Positions 5,761 to 12,291 of a DNA stretch of 12,291 nt are shown piece after piece. The stretch's first letter is position 1. Every line of letters begins with the position of its first letter. The DNA comes from Thermoflexales bacterium (GTDB taxonomy: Bacteria > Chloroflexota > Anaerolineae > Fen-1058): the NCBI GenBank assembly GCA_017882055.1, contig JADGQE010000072.1:1-12291 (forward strand), in the 5' to 3' direction. The notes beneath the pieces are model-generated. The model saw nothing but the letters and a program-made list of their open reading frames with translations. It was not told the DNA's origin and did no database searches. The position numbers and the translations under genes are program-made.

Positions 5761-6816
5761 ATGTTACACTCACCGGCTTACATGCACATTCCGGATGGTT
5801 ATCTCAGTCCGATCATTTCCCTGGTTCTCTTCTTGTTGACGCTGCCGTTCTGGTATCGCGGAGTTCAGCGGTTGCGGCAAATGGTGAATGCGCGCAGCGT
5901 GCCGCTCATCGCGCTGCTGGCGGCGTTCTCGTTTGTGATCATGATGTTCAACGTGCCGCTGCCGGGCGGCACCACCGGTCACGCGGTCGGCGGCGCGCTG
6001 GCCGCGATTATTCTGGGGCCGGAAATTGCGTCGATTGCGATCTCGATCGCACTGATCATTCAAGCGCTCTTCTTTGGCGATGGCGGCATTCTGGCGATTG
6101 GCGCGAACTGTTTCAATATGGCCGTAGTCCTGCCGTACGTGAGCTATGCAATTTATCGGTGGCTCAGTGCCAAAAGCCCGATCACTTCCAGGCGCCGGCT
6201 TGTCGGCGCAGCGCTGGGGGGCTGGGTGGGCTTGACTACGGCCGCGTTCTTTGCCGGGGTTGAATTTGGCATCCAGCCGTTCTTGTTCCACACGGCTAAT
6301 GGTACACCGTTGTATGCGCCCTATCCACTCTCTGTCTCAGTCCCGGTGATGGTCGTGCCCCATGCCCTGGTCGCTTCGATCGTGGAGGCCGTGATCACGG
6401 TCCTGGTCGTGGCGTATTTGCAGCGCACCAATCAGCCGTTGCTCGAATTGGTGGAGAAGCCGGAACTTGTCGCCGAGGCAAGCCGCCCGCGCCGATTGCG
6501 CTGGCTGTATGTCGTGCTGGCTGTGGCGATTGTGGCGGTGCCGCTCGGCTTGTTAGCTCCTGGGACTGCCTGGGGCGAATGGAATTCACAACAGCTGGCC
6601 AGCCGCGGTCTGAGCACTATTCCACAGGGATTGGCTCAGCTGGAAAATCTGTGGAATGCCCCGTTGTCTGGCTACAATTTGCCATCCCTGGGTAATTCGA
6701 ACGCGGGCTACATTCTGTCGGCGGTCGTTGGCATCATTGTCGTTGCTGTGGTGGCGTGGCTGTTTACGACGCTGCTCGTTGCTCGAAAGCCAAATACATC
6801 AGGTAAATCCAATTGA
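5761..6816 (+). CDS. cbiM: Energy-coupling-factor metal transporter substrate-binding membrane protein CbiM with C-terminal CbiN/PDGLE-like part
   Basis: The membrane S-component of a cobalt/nickel importer: it captures the metal outside and passes it inward when coupled to CbiQ and CbiO. It has 351 residues from ATG 5761. The family start MHIPDGYLSP, the conserved PGGTTGHAVGGALA (H74) and FGDGGILAIGANCFNMA are present, with about five or six membrane segments in the first 225 residues. A further region (about 240-351) with a membrane helix, a Trp/Gly-rich extracytoplasmic loop (GTAWGEWNS... SGYNLPSLG) and a last helix resembles the CbiN-like/PDGLE module, which here is fused rather than separate. 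AAAGGAG at 5747-5753 places initiation at 5761. The metal-binding MHIPDG begins seven codons later at 5782. Metal preference (Co or Ni) cannot be read from sequence. Its stop overlaps the cbiQ start. Confidence 0.93.
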   Translation: MLHSPAYMHIPDGYLSPIISLVLFLLTLPFWYRGVQRLRQMVNARSVPLIALLAAFSFVIMMFNVPLPGGTTGHAVGGALAAIILGPEIASIAISIALIIQALFFGDGGILAIGANCFNMAVVLPYVSYAIYRWLSAKSPITSRRRLVGAALGGWVGLTTAAFFAGVEFGIQPFLFHTANGTPLYAPYPLSVSVPVMVVPHALVASIVEAVITVLVVAYLQRTNQPLLELVEKPELVAEASRPRRLRWLYVVLAVAIVAVPLGLLAPGTAWGEWNSQQLASRGLSTIPQGLAQLENLWNAPLSGYNLPSLGNSNAGYILSAVVGIIVVAVVAWLFTTLLVARKPNTSGKSN

Positions 6817-7670
6817 GCGCGACTTCTGAGACGAAGCCTGTCAAGAAACGACAGGGTGTGATCGAACACACTTTGTCGGATATCAGCCACACGTTGGAGC
6901 AATCGATCTTTGCCGAAGACATTGCCCGGCAGCGTGGCCTGCTGCAATCAATCGATCCACGCGTGAAGGTGTTGTCGATGGTAGCCCTGTTGATCGCGGT
7001 CGGGCTGTCGCGCAGCCTGGCCGTGATCATCGGCCTGTATCTGCTTACCCTGGTGCTGGCGCGAGTTTCCGCTGTGCCGATGAGTTTCTTCATCAAGCGG
7101 GTATGGTTGTTCATGCCATTCTTCACCGGCATCATCGCGCTGCCGGCCCTCTTCATCACCCCCGGGCCGACCCTGGTGCAGCTGCCGCTTGGCCTGATGA
7201 TCACACGCACGGGTGCAATGACGGCCCTGTTTCTGCTGCTGCGAGTCAGCACTTCGGTTTCGTTGGCGATCTTGTTGGTACTCACGACGCCGTGGAATAG
7301 CGTGTTGAAAGCGCTGGGTGTGCTGCATGTGCCCGATGTGTTCGTGCTCATCCTCGGTATGACCTATCGCTACATCTATCTGCTGCTGCACACCGTCAAC
7401 GATATGTTCCTGTCGCGCAAGAGCCGGGTGATGGGCCGCCTGAGCGGCGCGGAAGAACGTCGTTTGATTGCCGCCAGCGCCGGTACGTTGCTGGGTAAGT
7501 CGCTGCACTTGAGCGGCGAAGTTTATTTGGCCATGCAGTCGCGCGGCTTTCGGGGTTATCCGCGCACGATGGATACATTTAAGATGCGGGCATTGGACTG
7601 GGCTTGTTTGATCGGAATGCTGCTCGTCACTGGAATCGCAATCTGGCTGGGAAGTCAGGGGACGCAATGA
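6813..7670 (+). CDS. cbiQ: Energy-coupling-factor transporter transmembrane protein CbiQ
   Basis: The T-component that couples the ATPase CbiO to the metal-binding CbiM. It has 285 residues. An N-terminal cytosolic stretch and the RVKVL entry segment are followed by several hydrophobic helices (GLSRSLAVIIGLYLLTLVLA, VWLFMPFFTGIIALPALF, LAILLVLTTPW). Then come VLILGMTYRYIYLLL, a cytoplasmic coupling-helix region (SRKSRVMGRLSGAEERR) and the hallmark AxxxRG motif at A240-G245 (AMQSRG), which contacts the ATPase. A last helix ends the protein. The chosen start is TTG 6813, which overlaps the cbiM stop (TTGA) with a weak AGG 9 nt upstream; GTG at 6858 is an in-frame alternative. The overlap implies translational coupling, and the stop overlaps the cbiO ATG (ATGA). 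Confidence 0.92.
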   Translation: MSATSETKPVKKRQGVIEHTLSDISHTLEQSIFAEDIARQRGLLQSIDPRVKVLSMVALLIAVGLSRSLAVIIGLYLLTLVLARVSAVPMSFFIKRVWLFMPFFTGIIALPALFITPGPTLVQLPLGLMITRTGAMTALFLLLRVSTSVSLAILLVLTTPWNSVLKALGVLHVPDVFVLILGMTYRYIYLLLHTVNDMFLSRKSRVMGRLSGAEERRLIAASAGTLLGKSLHLSGEVYLAMQSRGFRGYPRTMDTFKMRALDWACLIGMLLVTGIAIWLGSQGTQ

Positions 7671-8497
7671 GCAATGAAGCGGTGTTTGATTTTCAAGGCG
7701 TGAGCTTCGCTTACGATGGCAAGGTAAAGGCGCTGGAAGATGCAAGTCTATGCGTTGAAGCGGGCGAGCGTGTGGCGATTCTCGGTTCGAATGGCTCGGG
7801 CAAGAGCACGCTGTTGAAGTTGATGGACGGATTGTACTTTCCAAACGCCGGCACCGCTTGCGCGTTCGGAGCAGCGTTGACCGAACAGGCCTTTCAAGAC
7901 GATGCGTTCAACTTCTCGTTTCGACAGCGCGTTGGCTTAGTGTTTCAAGACAGCGAGGTCCAGCTGTTTTCGCCATCCGTCTGGGACGAAGTGGCTTTCG
8001 CGCCGCTGCAACTTGGCTTGCGCCGCGAGGATGTGGTGAAGCGGGTCGATGACGCCCTGGTCTCGCTGCGAATCGAAAAACTGCGCGATCGTGCGCCGCA
8101 TCGCTTGTCTGGCGGCGAAAAGAAGCGCGTGGCCCTGGCCTCCGTGCTGAGCTTCAATCCCGAGGTGTGGCTGATGGATGAGCCGACGGCCGGACTTGAT
8201 CCGCGCAGTCAGTCGTGGCTGGTCGATTTTCTAATCGAGCAGGGGAGAGCAGGCAAGACCGTTGTCACCGCTACACACGATCTCAATATTGTCGATTCGA
8301 TTGCCGATCGGGTGTACGTCATCAACGAAGACCATCATATCGTGGCGCAAGGTACGCCCGGCGAAGTCCTGTCGAATCACGAGCTGCTGATCGCTTGCAA
8401 TCTGATGCACGAACATCTGCACCGCCACGACGATCGATCCGAGGAACACAGCCATCCGCATATCCACTTGCCGTCGCACGAACATCTGACGGCGTAA
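7667..8497 (+). CDS. cbiO: Energy-coupling-factor transporter ATPase CbiO with histidine-rich tail
   Basis: The cytoplasmic ATPase that powers metal import through CbiQ/CbiM. It has 276 residues. Walker A GSNGSGKST (40-48, K46), Q-loop VFQDSEVQLF (Q94), signature LSGGE (147-151), Walker B WLMDE with catalytic E172, D-loop AGLD and H-loop THD (H204) are complete. VFQDSEVQLF is the form usual in ECF ATPases. The last 30 residues carry ten histidines in HEHLHRH, HSHPHIH and HEH clusters, a probable Ni/Co/Zn-binding extension outside the ATPase fold. A lone ATPase gene suggests a homodimer. The start is ATG 7667, overlapping the cbiQ stop, with AGGGG 5 nt upstream. No terminator is seen before the next promoter. 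Confidence 0.95.
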   Translation: MSNEAVFDFQGVSFAYDGKVKALEDASLCVEAGERVAILGSNGSGKSTLLKLMDGLYFPNAGTACAFGAALTEQAFQDDAFNFSFRQRVGLVFQDSEVQLFSPSVWDEVAFAPLQLGLRREDVVKRVDDALVSLRIEKLRDRAPHRLSGGEKKRVALASVLSFNPEVWLMDEPTAGLDPRSQSWLVDFLIEQGRAGKTVVTATHDLNIVDSIADRVYVINEDHHIVAQGTPGEVLSNHELLIACNLMHEHLHRHDDRSEEHSHPHIHLPSHEHLTA

Positions 8498-8516
8498 GCC
8501 TCTTGTCTTCGCGCAG

Positions 8517-8544
8517 TTGACAGCCGGCACCTGGCCGCTATAAT
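8517..8544 (+). promoter_or_regulatory. Consensus sigma-70 promoter for the penicillin-binding protein gene
   Basis: TTGACA (8517-8522) and TATAAT (8539-8544) are both perfect matches to the sigma-70 hexamers, separated by 16 bp. The predicted start near 8551 gives a leader of about 92 nt before the ATG at 8643. The promoter starts only 20 bp after the cbiO stop. Confidence 0.85.
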
Positions 8545-8562
8545 CAGCGTCATCCCATCAAC

Positions 8563-8594
8563 GCCCGGAACCGCATCGGCGGGCTGGGTGTTTT
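8563..8594 (+). terminator. Bulged hairpin plus U-tract in the leader (attenuator-like or terminator of the cbi operon)
   Basis: GCCCG (8563-8567) pairs with CGGGC (8580-8584). An inner CCG/CGG pair (8571-8573 with 8577-8579) is separated by a GAA bulge, and TGGGTGTTTTG follows. It is weaker than the other terminators here. Because it lies downstream of the consensus promoter, it would act on transcripts of both the cbi operon and the penicillin-binding protein. Confidence 0.35.
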
Positions 8595-8603
8595 GATCTG
8601 CAG

Positions 8604-8622
8604 GGCAAGATGTCAGCTTGCC
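8604..8622 (+). other. Second leader hairpin enclosing a six-codon ORF start
   Basis: GGCAAG (8604-8609) and CTTGCC (8617-8622) form a perfect 6-bp stem with a 7-nt loop. It lies 21 nt upstream of the penicillin-binding protein ATG. A six-codon frame (8610-8630, MSACHT) starts in its loop behind AGGG. Any regulatory role is inference. Confidence 0.35.
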
Positions 8623-8642
8623 ACACCTGACCTGGTAATCTT

Positions 8643-11600
8643 ATGAGCAACGACCCACACGACGATCCCTCTTCTCAACCGACGACGAGCTGGCGCAGTT
8701 CTGAGCCTGCGCAGCCTACCACGCAATCGTCGCCGCAGCGTACAACGCAGGCGCCCAAACAACCGGCTGTGCCTTCGTCGAGCGGCTGGGGCCAATCGGG
8801 TTACGGCGCGCCGCCACCTCCACCTCCCTCTAAGCCGCGCGCACAAAAGTCAGCGGGCAAAGTCCCCCGATCAAAGATCACGGTGTATGGTGCGGCGCGG
8901 GTCTTGTTTTTCCTCGGCTTGATCGCGGTGGTGCTGTTGGTGCTGTCCCTTGCGCTGGCGGTCATCGGCTATGTGACGATCGCCTCGACGCTGCCCTCGC
9001 CTAACGAACTCGCCAGCCAGGCCACCCAGTTGTTTACCAGCAGTCAGATTTACGATCGAAACGGCAACTTGCTGTATGAGTTGATGGATCCGCAAGCGGG
9101 CCGCCGCACCGTCGTGCCGTTCGATAAGATTTCGCCGTGGCTGATCAAAGCGACGATCGATACCGAAGATCCGCGTTTCTATTCGCATCCCGGTTTCGAT
9201 CTGATCGGCATTGTGAGCGCGATCTTCCGGAACGTGCGCGCCGGCAACACCGTGTCGGGCGCGAGCACAATCGCGCAGCAGCTGGTCCGCAACCTGCTAC
9301 TGCCCGAGGGCAACGAGCAAACGTTAAGCCGCAAGATCAGGGAGGCCGTGCTGGCTTCCGAAGTGACGCGCCAGTATCCGCGCAATACTATTCTGGAACT
9401 TTATCTAAACTCGATCAACTACGGCAACCTGGCGTACGGCATCGAAGCGGCTTCACAGACTTACTTTCACAAAGACGCAGAAGCATTGACACTGGCCGAA
9501 GCTTCTTTCCTGGCGGGTATTCCACAGGCTCCGTCGGTTTATGATCCGTTCACAACTGAGGGTCACCAGTACGCGCTGAATCGCCAGAAGGATGTGCTGC
9601 GGTTGATGCAGCAGGCAGGCGACGTCACCGCCGATCAATCTAAGATTGCCGCGAGCGCGATGGAGACTTACAACTTTGTGCCCCCCTCGGGCAGCTTCGC
9701 TGCACAAGCGCCGCACTGGGTCGTTTACGTGCGGCAGCTGGTCGAACAAGAATTTGGTGCGGCGGCGTTGTATCGCGGCGGACTCAAAATCTACACCACG
9801 CTCGATCCCAAATTGCAGGCCACGGCCGAGCAGGTCGTGCGCGATCAAATCGCGAGCCTGGCCGATAAGCACGTGACCAATGCCGGCTTGCTGGCAATGG
9901 ATCCGCGCACCGGCGAAATACTGGCGATGGTCGGCAGTCCCGATTTCAACAACGCGGCGATCAGCGGGCAGGTCAATATGACACTGCGCCCGCGTCAGAC
10001 CGGCAGCGTGATCAAGCCGCTGACGTATTTAGCCGCCTTTGAAAAGGGCTGGACGCCATCAACGGTGCTGTGGGATGTTCCGGTGGAGTACACGAATACG
10101 GCGGGGGTCATTTATACGCCGGTCAATTACGATGGCAAGTTCCATGGGCCGCAGTGGGTTCGATCAACGCTGGCAAATTCATATAACATTCCGGCGGTCA
10201 AGACGCTGGTGCACATTGGCATCCCTGACTTTCTAAAAGTCGCGCAGCGGATGGGCATCGATACGCTCACGCGACCAGACTATGGCCCTGCCTTGACGCT
10301 GGGTGGCGGTGAAGTGCCGTTGCTTGAAATGACCGGCGCGTTTGCCGTGTTCGCCGATAATGGCGTGTATATGCCGCCGATCGCGCTCGAGCGTGTCGAG
10401 AAAGCGAACGGCGAGATCGTGTGCAAGTTTACGTTGCCCGGACAGGACAACGGTGGCGCGCCGTTGTGTCAGCCGATCGAAAATACCGGGGTGACGATCG
10501 TCAAACCGCAGCACGCCTATTTGCTGACGAACATTCTATCGGATAACGCGGCCCGCACGCCGGCTTTTGGTCCGAACAGCGCGCTGAAACTTTCGCGTCC
10601 GGCCGCGGTCAAGACCGGCACGACCAATGACTTCAAAGACAACTGGACGATCGGTTACACGCCCGATCTGGTCGCCGGGGTGTGGGTGGGCAATGCCGAT
10701 AACACCGAGATGGAACATATCAGCGGTGTGACCGGCGCGGGACCGATCTGGCACAACTTCATGGAAGCGGCCCTGGCCGATCGGCCGGTGTTGGATTTTG
10801 CACGGCCCGCGGGCATTATCGAAGTGGAAGTCTGCGCCGATTCGGGCACACAGCCCACGCAATACTGTCCGGCGAAGAAAAAGGAAATCTACTTTGCCGA
10901 TCAGCCTCCGCCTGGCCCGGATCACGATTGGTATCAGCTGCTGAATTGTGGCGGCAATCAGCAAGTGATGTTGGTGCTGCCGGATGAAGCGCGCGCATGG
11001 GTCGATCAGAATCCCGATTGGCTGGCGTCGAAGGGTATGCCGCTCGCACCGCCCGATAAATGCGCGCCGGGCACGCCGGGTAACGGCAATGGCAGCGCGA
11101 ACGTGAAGATCACTTCACCGGCCGAGGGCAGTGTGGTCAATGGCGTCGTGCAGATCGTCGGCACGGTCACACTGGACAACTTCGATCACTATCAATTTGA
11201 GCAGGGCATCAGCTGGGATCCGGGCGGCTGGGGCTGGGTGAGCGGCCCGTACTTGTCACAAGTCACGGATGGCCCATTAGGTGAATGGGATACGCGCACG
11301 GTCGGCGATGGCGAGCATACGCTGCGCCTAACGGCGTTTGGCAAAGGCGGCGGACGCACCGAGTTTCGTCTGCGGGTGATCGTGCAGAATAACGGGCCGA
11401 CACCGACAGAAACAACGACGCCATTACCAACTGAAACACCTATGCCCACACTAACCGAGACGCCACTTGCAGTGCCGACGCTGCCGCCCAGCACGCCTAC
11501 CTACACGCCAATAGCGCCAACGCTGACGATGACCAAGCCAGTGCCAACTGTGACGGTGACGGAGCCTGCGTCGACGCCAACACCAACTCATACCCTGACC

Positions 11601-11702
11601 GCTACGCCGCCAGTAGCGATTACACCGACGCTGACGGAAACGCCAACTGAAACACCATCACCGTCGTCGACTCCAACGCATACGCCGACGCCGAAGCCAT
11701 AA
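8643..11702 (+). CDS. Class A penicillin-binding protein (PBP1A type) with Ig-like domain and Thr/Pro tail
   Basis: A bifunctional peptidoglycan synthase: the GT51 domain polymerises lipid II and the transpeptidase domain cross-links peptides, outside the membrane. It has 1019 residues, longer than usual (about 700-850). Order: a disordered cytoplasmic Pro/Ser/Gln-rich head with a six-Pro run (1-75); one transmembrane helix (about 86-114); GT51 with EDPRFYSHPGFD (catalytic E175), GASTIAQQL (206-214) and ILELYLN (E252); transpeptidase with SVIK (S455, K458), SYN (513-515) and KTGT (657-660); a segment with four cysteines (VCADSG, QYCP, LNCGG, DKCAP) that could form disulfides; an Ig-like/Big-type domain (about 819-910, VKITSPAEGSVV...GEHTLRLTAFG); and a Thr/Pro-rich tail (919-1019). 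All catalytic residues are intact, so it should be active. The ATG has no strong Shine-Dalgarno. It has its own consensus promoter and is probably monocistronic. Confidence 0.95.
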   Translation: MSNDPHDDPSSQPTTSWRSSEPAQPTTQSSPQRTTQAPKQPAVPSSSGWGQSGYGAPPPPPPSKPRAQKSAGKVPRSKITVYGAARVLFFLGLIAVVLLVLSLALAVIGYVTIASTLPSPNELASQATQLFTSSQIYDRNGNLLYELMDPQAGRRTVVPFDKISPWLIKATIDTEDPRFYSHPGFDLIGIVSAIFRNVRAGNTVSGASTIAQQLVRNLLLPEGNEQTLSRKIREAVLASEVTRQYPRNTILELYLNSINYGNLAYGIEAASQTYFHKDAEALTLAEASFLAGIPQAPSVYDPFTTEGHQYALNRQKDVLRLMQQAGDVTADQSKIAASAMETYNFVPPSGSFAAQAPHWVVYVRQLVEQEFGAAALYRGGLKIYTTLDPKLQATAEQVVRDQIASLADKHVTNAGLLAMDPRTGEILAMVGSPDFNNAAISGQVNMTLRPRQTGSVIKPLTYLAAFEKGWTPSTVLWDVPVEYTNTAGVIYTPVNYDGKFHGPQWVRSTLANSYNIPAVKTLVHIGIPDFLKVAQRMGIDTLTRPDYGPALTLGGGEVPLLEMTGAFAVFADNGVYMPPIALERVEKANGEIVCKFTLPGQDNGGAPLCQPIENTGVTIVKPQHAYLLTNILSDNAARTPAFGPNSALKLSRPAAVKTGTTNDFKDNWTIGYTPDLVAGVWVGNADNTEMEHISGVTGAGPIWHNFMEAALADRPVLDFARPAGIIEVEVCADSGTQPTQYCPAKKKEIYFADQPPPGPDHDWYQLLNCGGNQQVMLVLPDEARAWVDQNPDWLASKGMPLAPPDKCAPGTPGNGNGSANVKITSPAEGSVVNGVVQIVGTVTLDNFDHYQFEQGISWDPGGWGWVSGPYLSQVTDGPLGEWDTRTVGDGEHTLRLTAFGKGGGRTEFRLRVIVQNNGPTPTETTTPLPTETPMPTLTETPLAVPTLPPSTPTYTPIAPTLTMTKPVPTVTVTEPASTPTPTHTLTATPPVAITPTLTETPTETPSPSSTPTHTPTPKP
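11397..11699 (+). repeat. Low-complexity Thr/Pro-coding tail of the penicillin-binding protein
   Basis: About 300 bp of degenerate ACN/CCN codons encode TPTETP-, TPTLTETP- and TPTHT-like units. The units differ at most third positions, so this is an old, drifting repeat and not a recent exact expansion. The frame stays open to TAA at 11700. Confidence 0.7.
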
Positions 11703-11707
11703 ACAAC

Positions 11708-11741
11708 GACGGGCGACCTGATGAAGATCACCCGTTTCGTT
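11708..11741. terminator. Bidirectional terminator between convergent genes
   Basis: CGGGCGA (11710-11716) pairs with TCACCCG (11728-11734) with one C-A mismatch, extended by an outer A-T pair. TTTCGTTT follows on the plus strand and a T-rich stretch (GTCGTTGTTTATGG) follows on the minus strand. It lies in the 47-bp gap between the two convergent stop codons, where a shared terminator is expected. Confidence 0.55.
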
Positions 11742-11749
11742 TGGATCGC

Positions 11750-12291
11750 TTATGGAATGCGATAGATTATCACATCGTTTTGTCGGAAGACGATCGGAAA
11801 CATCTGGGCAAATTTGGCCAGACCTGCCTGCGGGTACTGAATGCGTTCGCGGTCACCGACAATGACGTAACTCACGTTGTATCGTTGCAGCAGCGAACGC
11901 GCCAAAGCGATGTCAGTGGTTGAATAAATGGTTGTGACATCGGCTAGCCTCTGGTGTATGACGTCTTCCAATCCGCGCCACTGAACTTCGTGATCGGGCC
12001 AGCCCAGTAACGTTGGCAGGCCGGTCCAAGCCGAAATCCGCGATTGTCCTGATTCATAAGGGAGTTGATCAGTGGTTCCTTCCAGGATAATGGGTGCCCC
12101 CGCCACATTTTCATTCAGCCACAGTGTCGCCGCGTAAGCGTCGCGGACGTTCGAATCAGGTGCTGAGTCAACAACGGTGGCAAGTATTGCATCAAGCCCT
12201 GGTTTGGCCTGGTAGTCGATTCGCGATGGAATCGCCAGAGCGGGATAGACTAACCCCAGGCAAATCATCCCACCCGCCATCAATCCGGCCA
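11750..12291 (-). CDS. YYY-type (DUF2298-like) membrane protein, C-terminal part (5' end beyond window)
   Basis: The minus-strand frame is open to the window edge, giving about 180 C-terminal residues of a larger protein. The fragment starts in a hydrophobic segment (MAGGMICLGLVYPALAIP, probably the last membrane helix). It continues with an extracytoplasmic domain: AATLWLNENVAGAPIILEG, SGQSRISAWTGLPTLLGWPDHEVQWRG, ADVTTIYSTTD and YVIVGDRERIQYPQAGLAKF. These are characteristic of the very large Chlor_Arch_YYY/DUF2298 membrane proteins of Chloroflexota and Archaea, thought to be GT-C-like glycosyltransferase relatives; the substrate is unknown. The TTG near 12283 is not the true start, since the frame continues upstream. 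The stop TAA is at 11750-11752, convergent with the penicillin-binding protein gene. Confidence 0.82.
   Translation of the reverse strand, partial: AGLMAGGMICLGLVYPALAIPSRIDYQAKPGLDAILATVVDSAPDSNVRDAYAATLWLNENVAGAPIILEGTTDQLPYESGQSRISAWTGLPTLLGWPDHEVQWRGLEDVIHQRLADVTTIYSTTDIALARSLLQRYNVSYVIVGDRERIQYPQAGLAKFAQMFPIVFRQNDVIIYRIP

Noticed and set aside
6948..7844. A 298-codon open frame on the minus strand, opposite cbiQ and the start of cbiO.
   Set aside because: It lies antisense to clearly conserved cbiQ/cbiO. Its product is a Gln/His/Arg-rich string without recognisable domains, typical of the complement of GC-rich membrane-protein codons.
11741..11923. A 60-codon plus-strand frame after the penicillin-binding protein.
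   Set aside because: It overlaps the minus-strand membrane protein antisense and has no ribosome site or recognisable motif.

Overview
This window looks like a chromosomal stretch from a GC-rich bacterium, most likely a member of the Chloroflexota (Anaerolineae-like). The evidence is indirect. It includes a YYY-type (DUF2298-like) membrane protein on the minus strand, a penicillin-binding protein ending in a long Thr/Pro tail, a PurB of the 'SPFSWRYGS...RRLWRRIWVALAEAQ' type, and a four-helix-bundle gene embedded in GGGATTA/GGGATCA repeats. No rRNA, tRNA, CRISPR array, transposase or phage gene was seen.

Layout. Positions 1-600 hold the 3' end of an ABC exporter, closed by a strong hairpin terminator (636-672). 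A new promoter and an unusually complete Shine-Dalgarno sequence lead into an orphan REC-GAF response regulator (762-1841). The AMP-branch purine genes purA (1884-3173) and purB (3692-5080) follow. Between them sits a 522-bp cassette (3171-3692) that encodes a four-helix-bundle (S23/IVP-type) protein. It is bounded by G-rich inverted repeats that begin on the purA stop codon and end on the first base of the purB start codon. A terminator (5126-5167) closes the purine block.

The next block (5187-8497) is a compact metal-uptake operon: a Fur-family repressor, then cbiM, cbiQ and cbiO, which encode an energy-coupling-factor type cobalt/nickel importer. A promoter with overlapping TTGCAA-type palindromic half-sites precedes the repressor. 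The reading frames of cbiM/cbiQ and cbiQ/cbiO overlap by a few bases, so translation is probably coupled. The regulator probably senses the imported metal and represses its own operon.

A promoter with both hexamers at consensus (8517-8544) then drives a class A penicillin-binding protein (8643-11702) through a roughly 90-nt leader with two hairpins. The protein has glycosyltransferase and transpeptidase domains, an Ig-like domain and a 100-residue Thr/Pro tail. A bidirectional terminator separates it from the convergent C-terminal part of a YYY-type membrane protein, which runs off the right edge.

The observations most worth following are the four-helix-bundle cassette between purA and purB, the mismatch between the Shine-Dalgarno start and the expected metal-binding N terminus of CbiM, the operator-like palindrome before fur, and a window-wide excess of the palindrome CGATCG in all codon phases.
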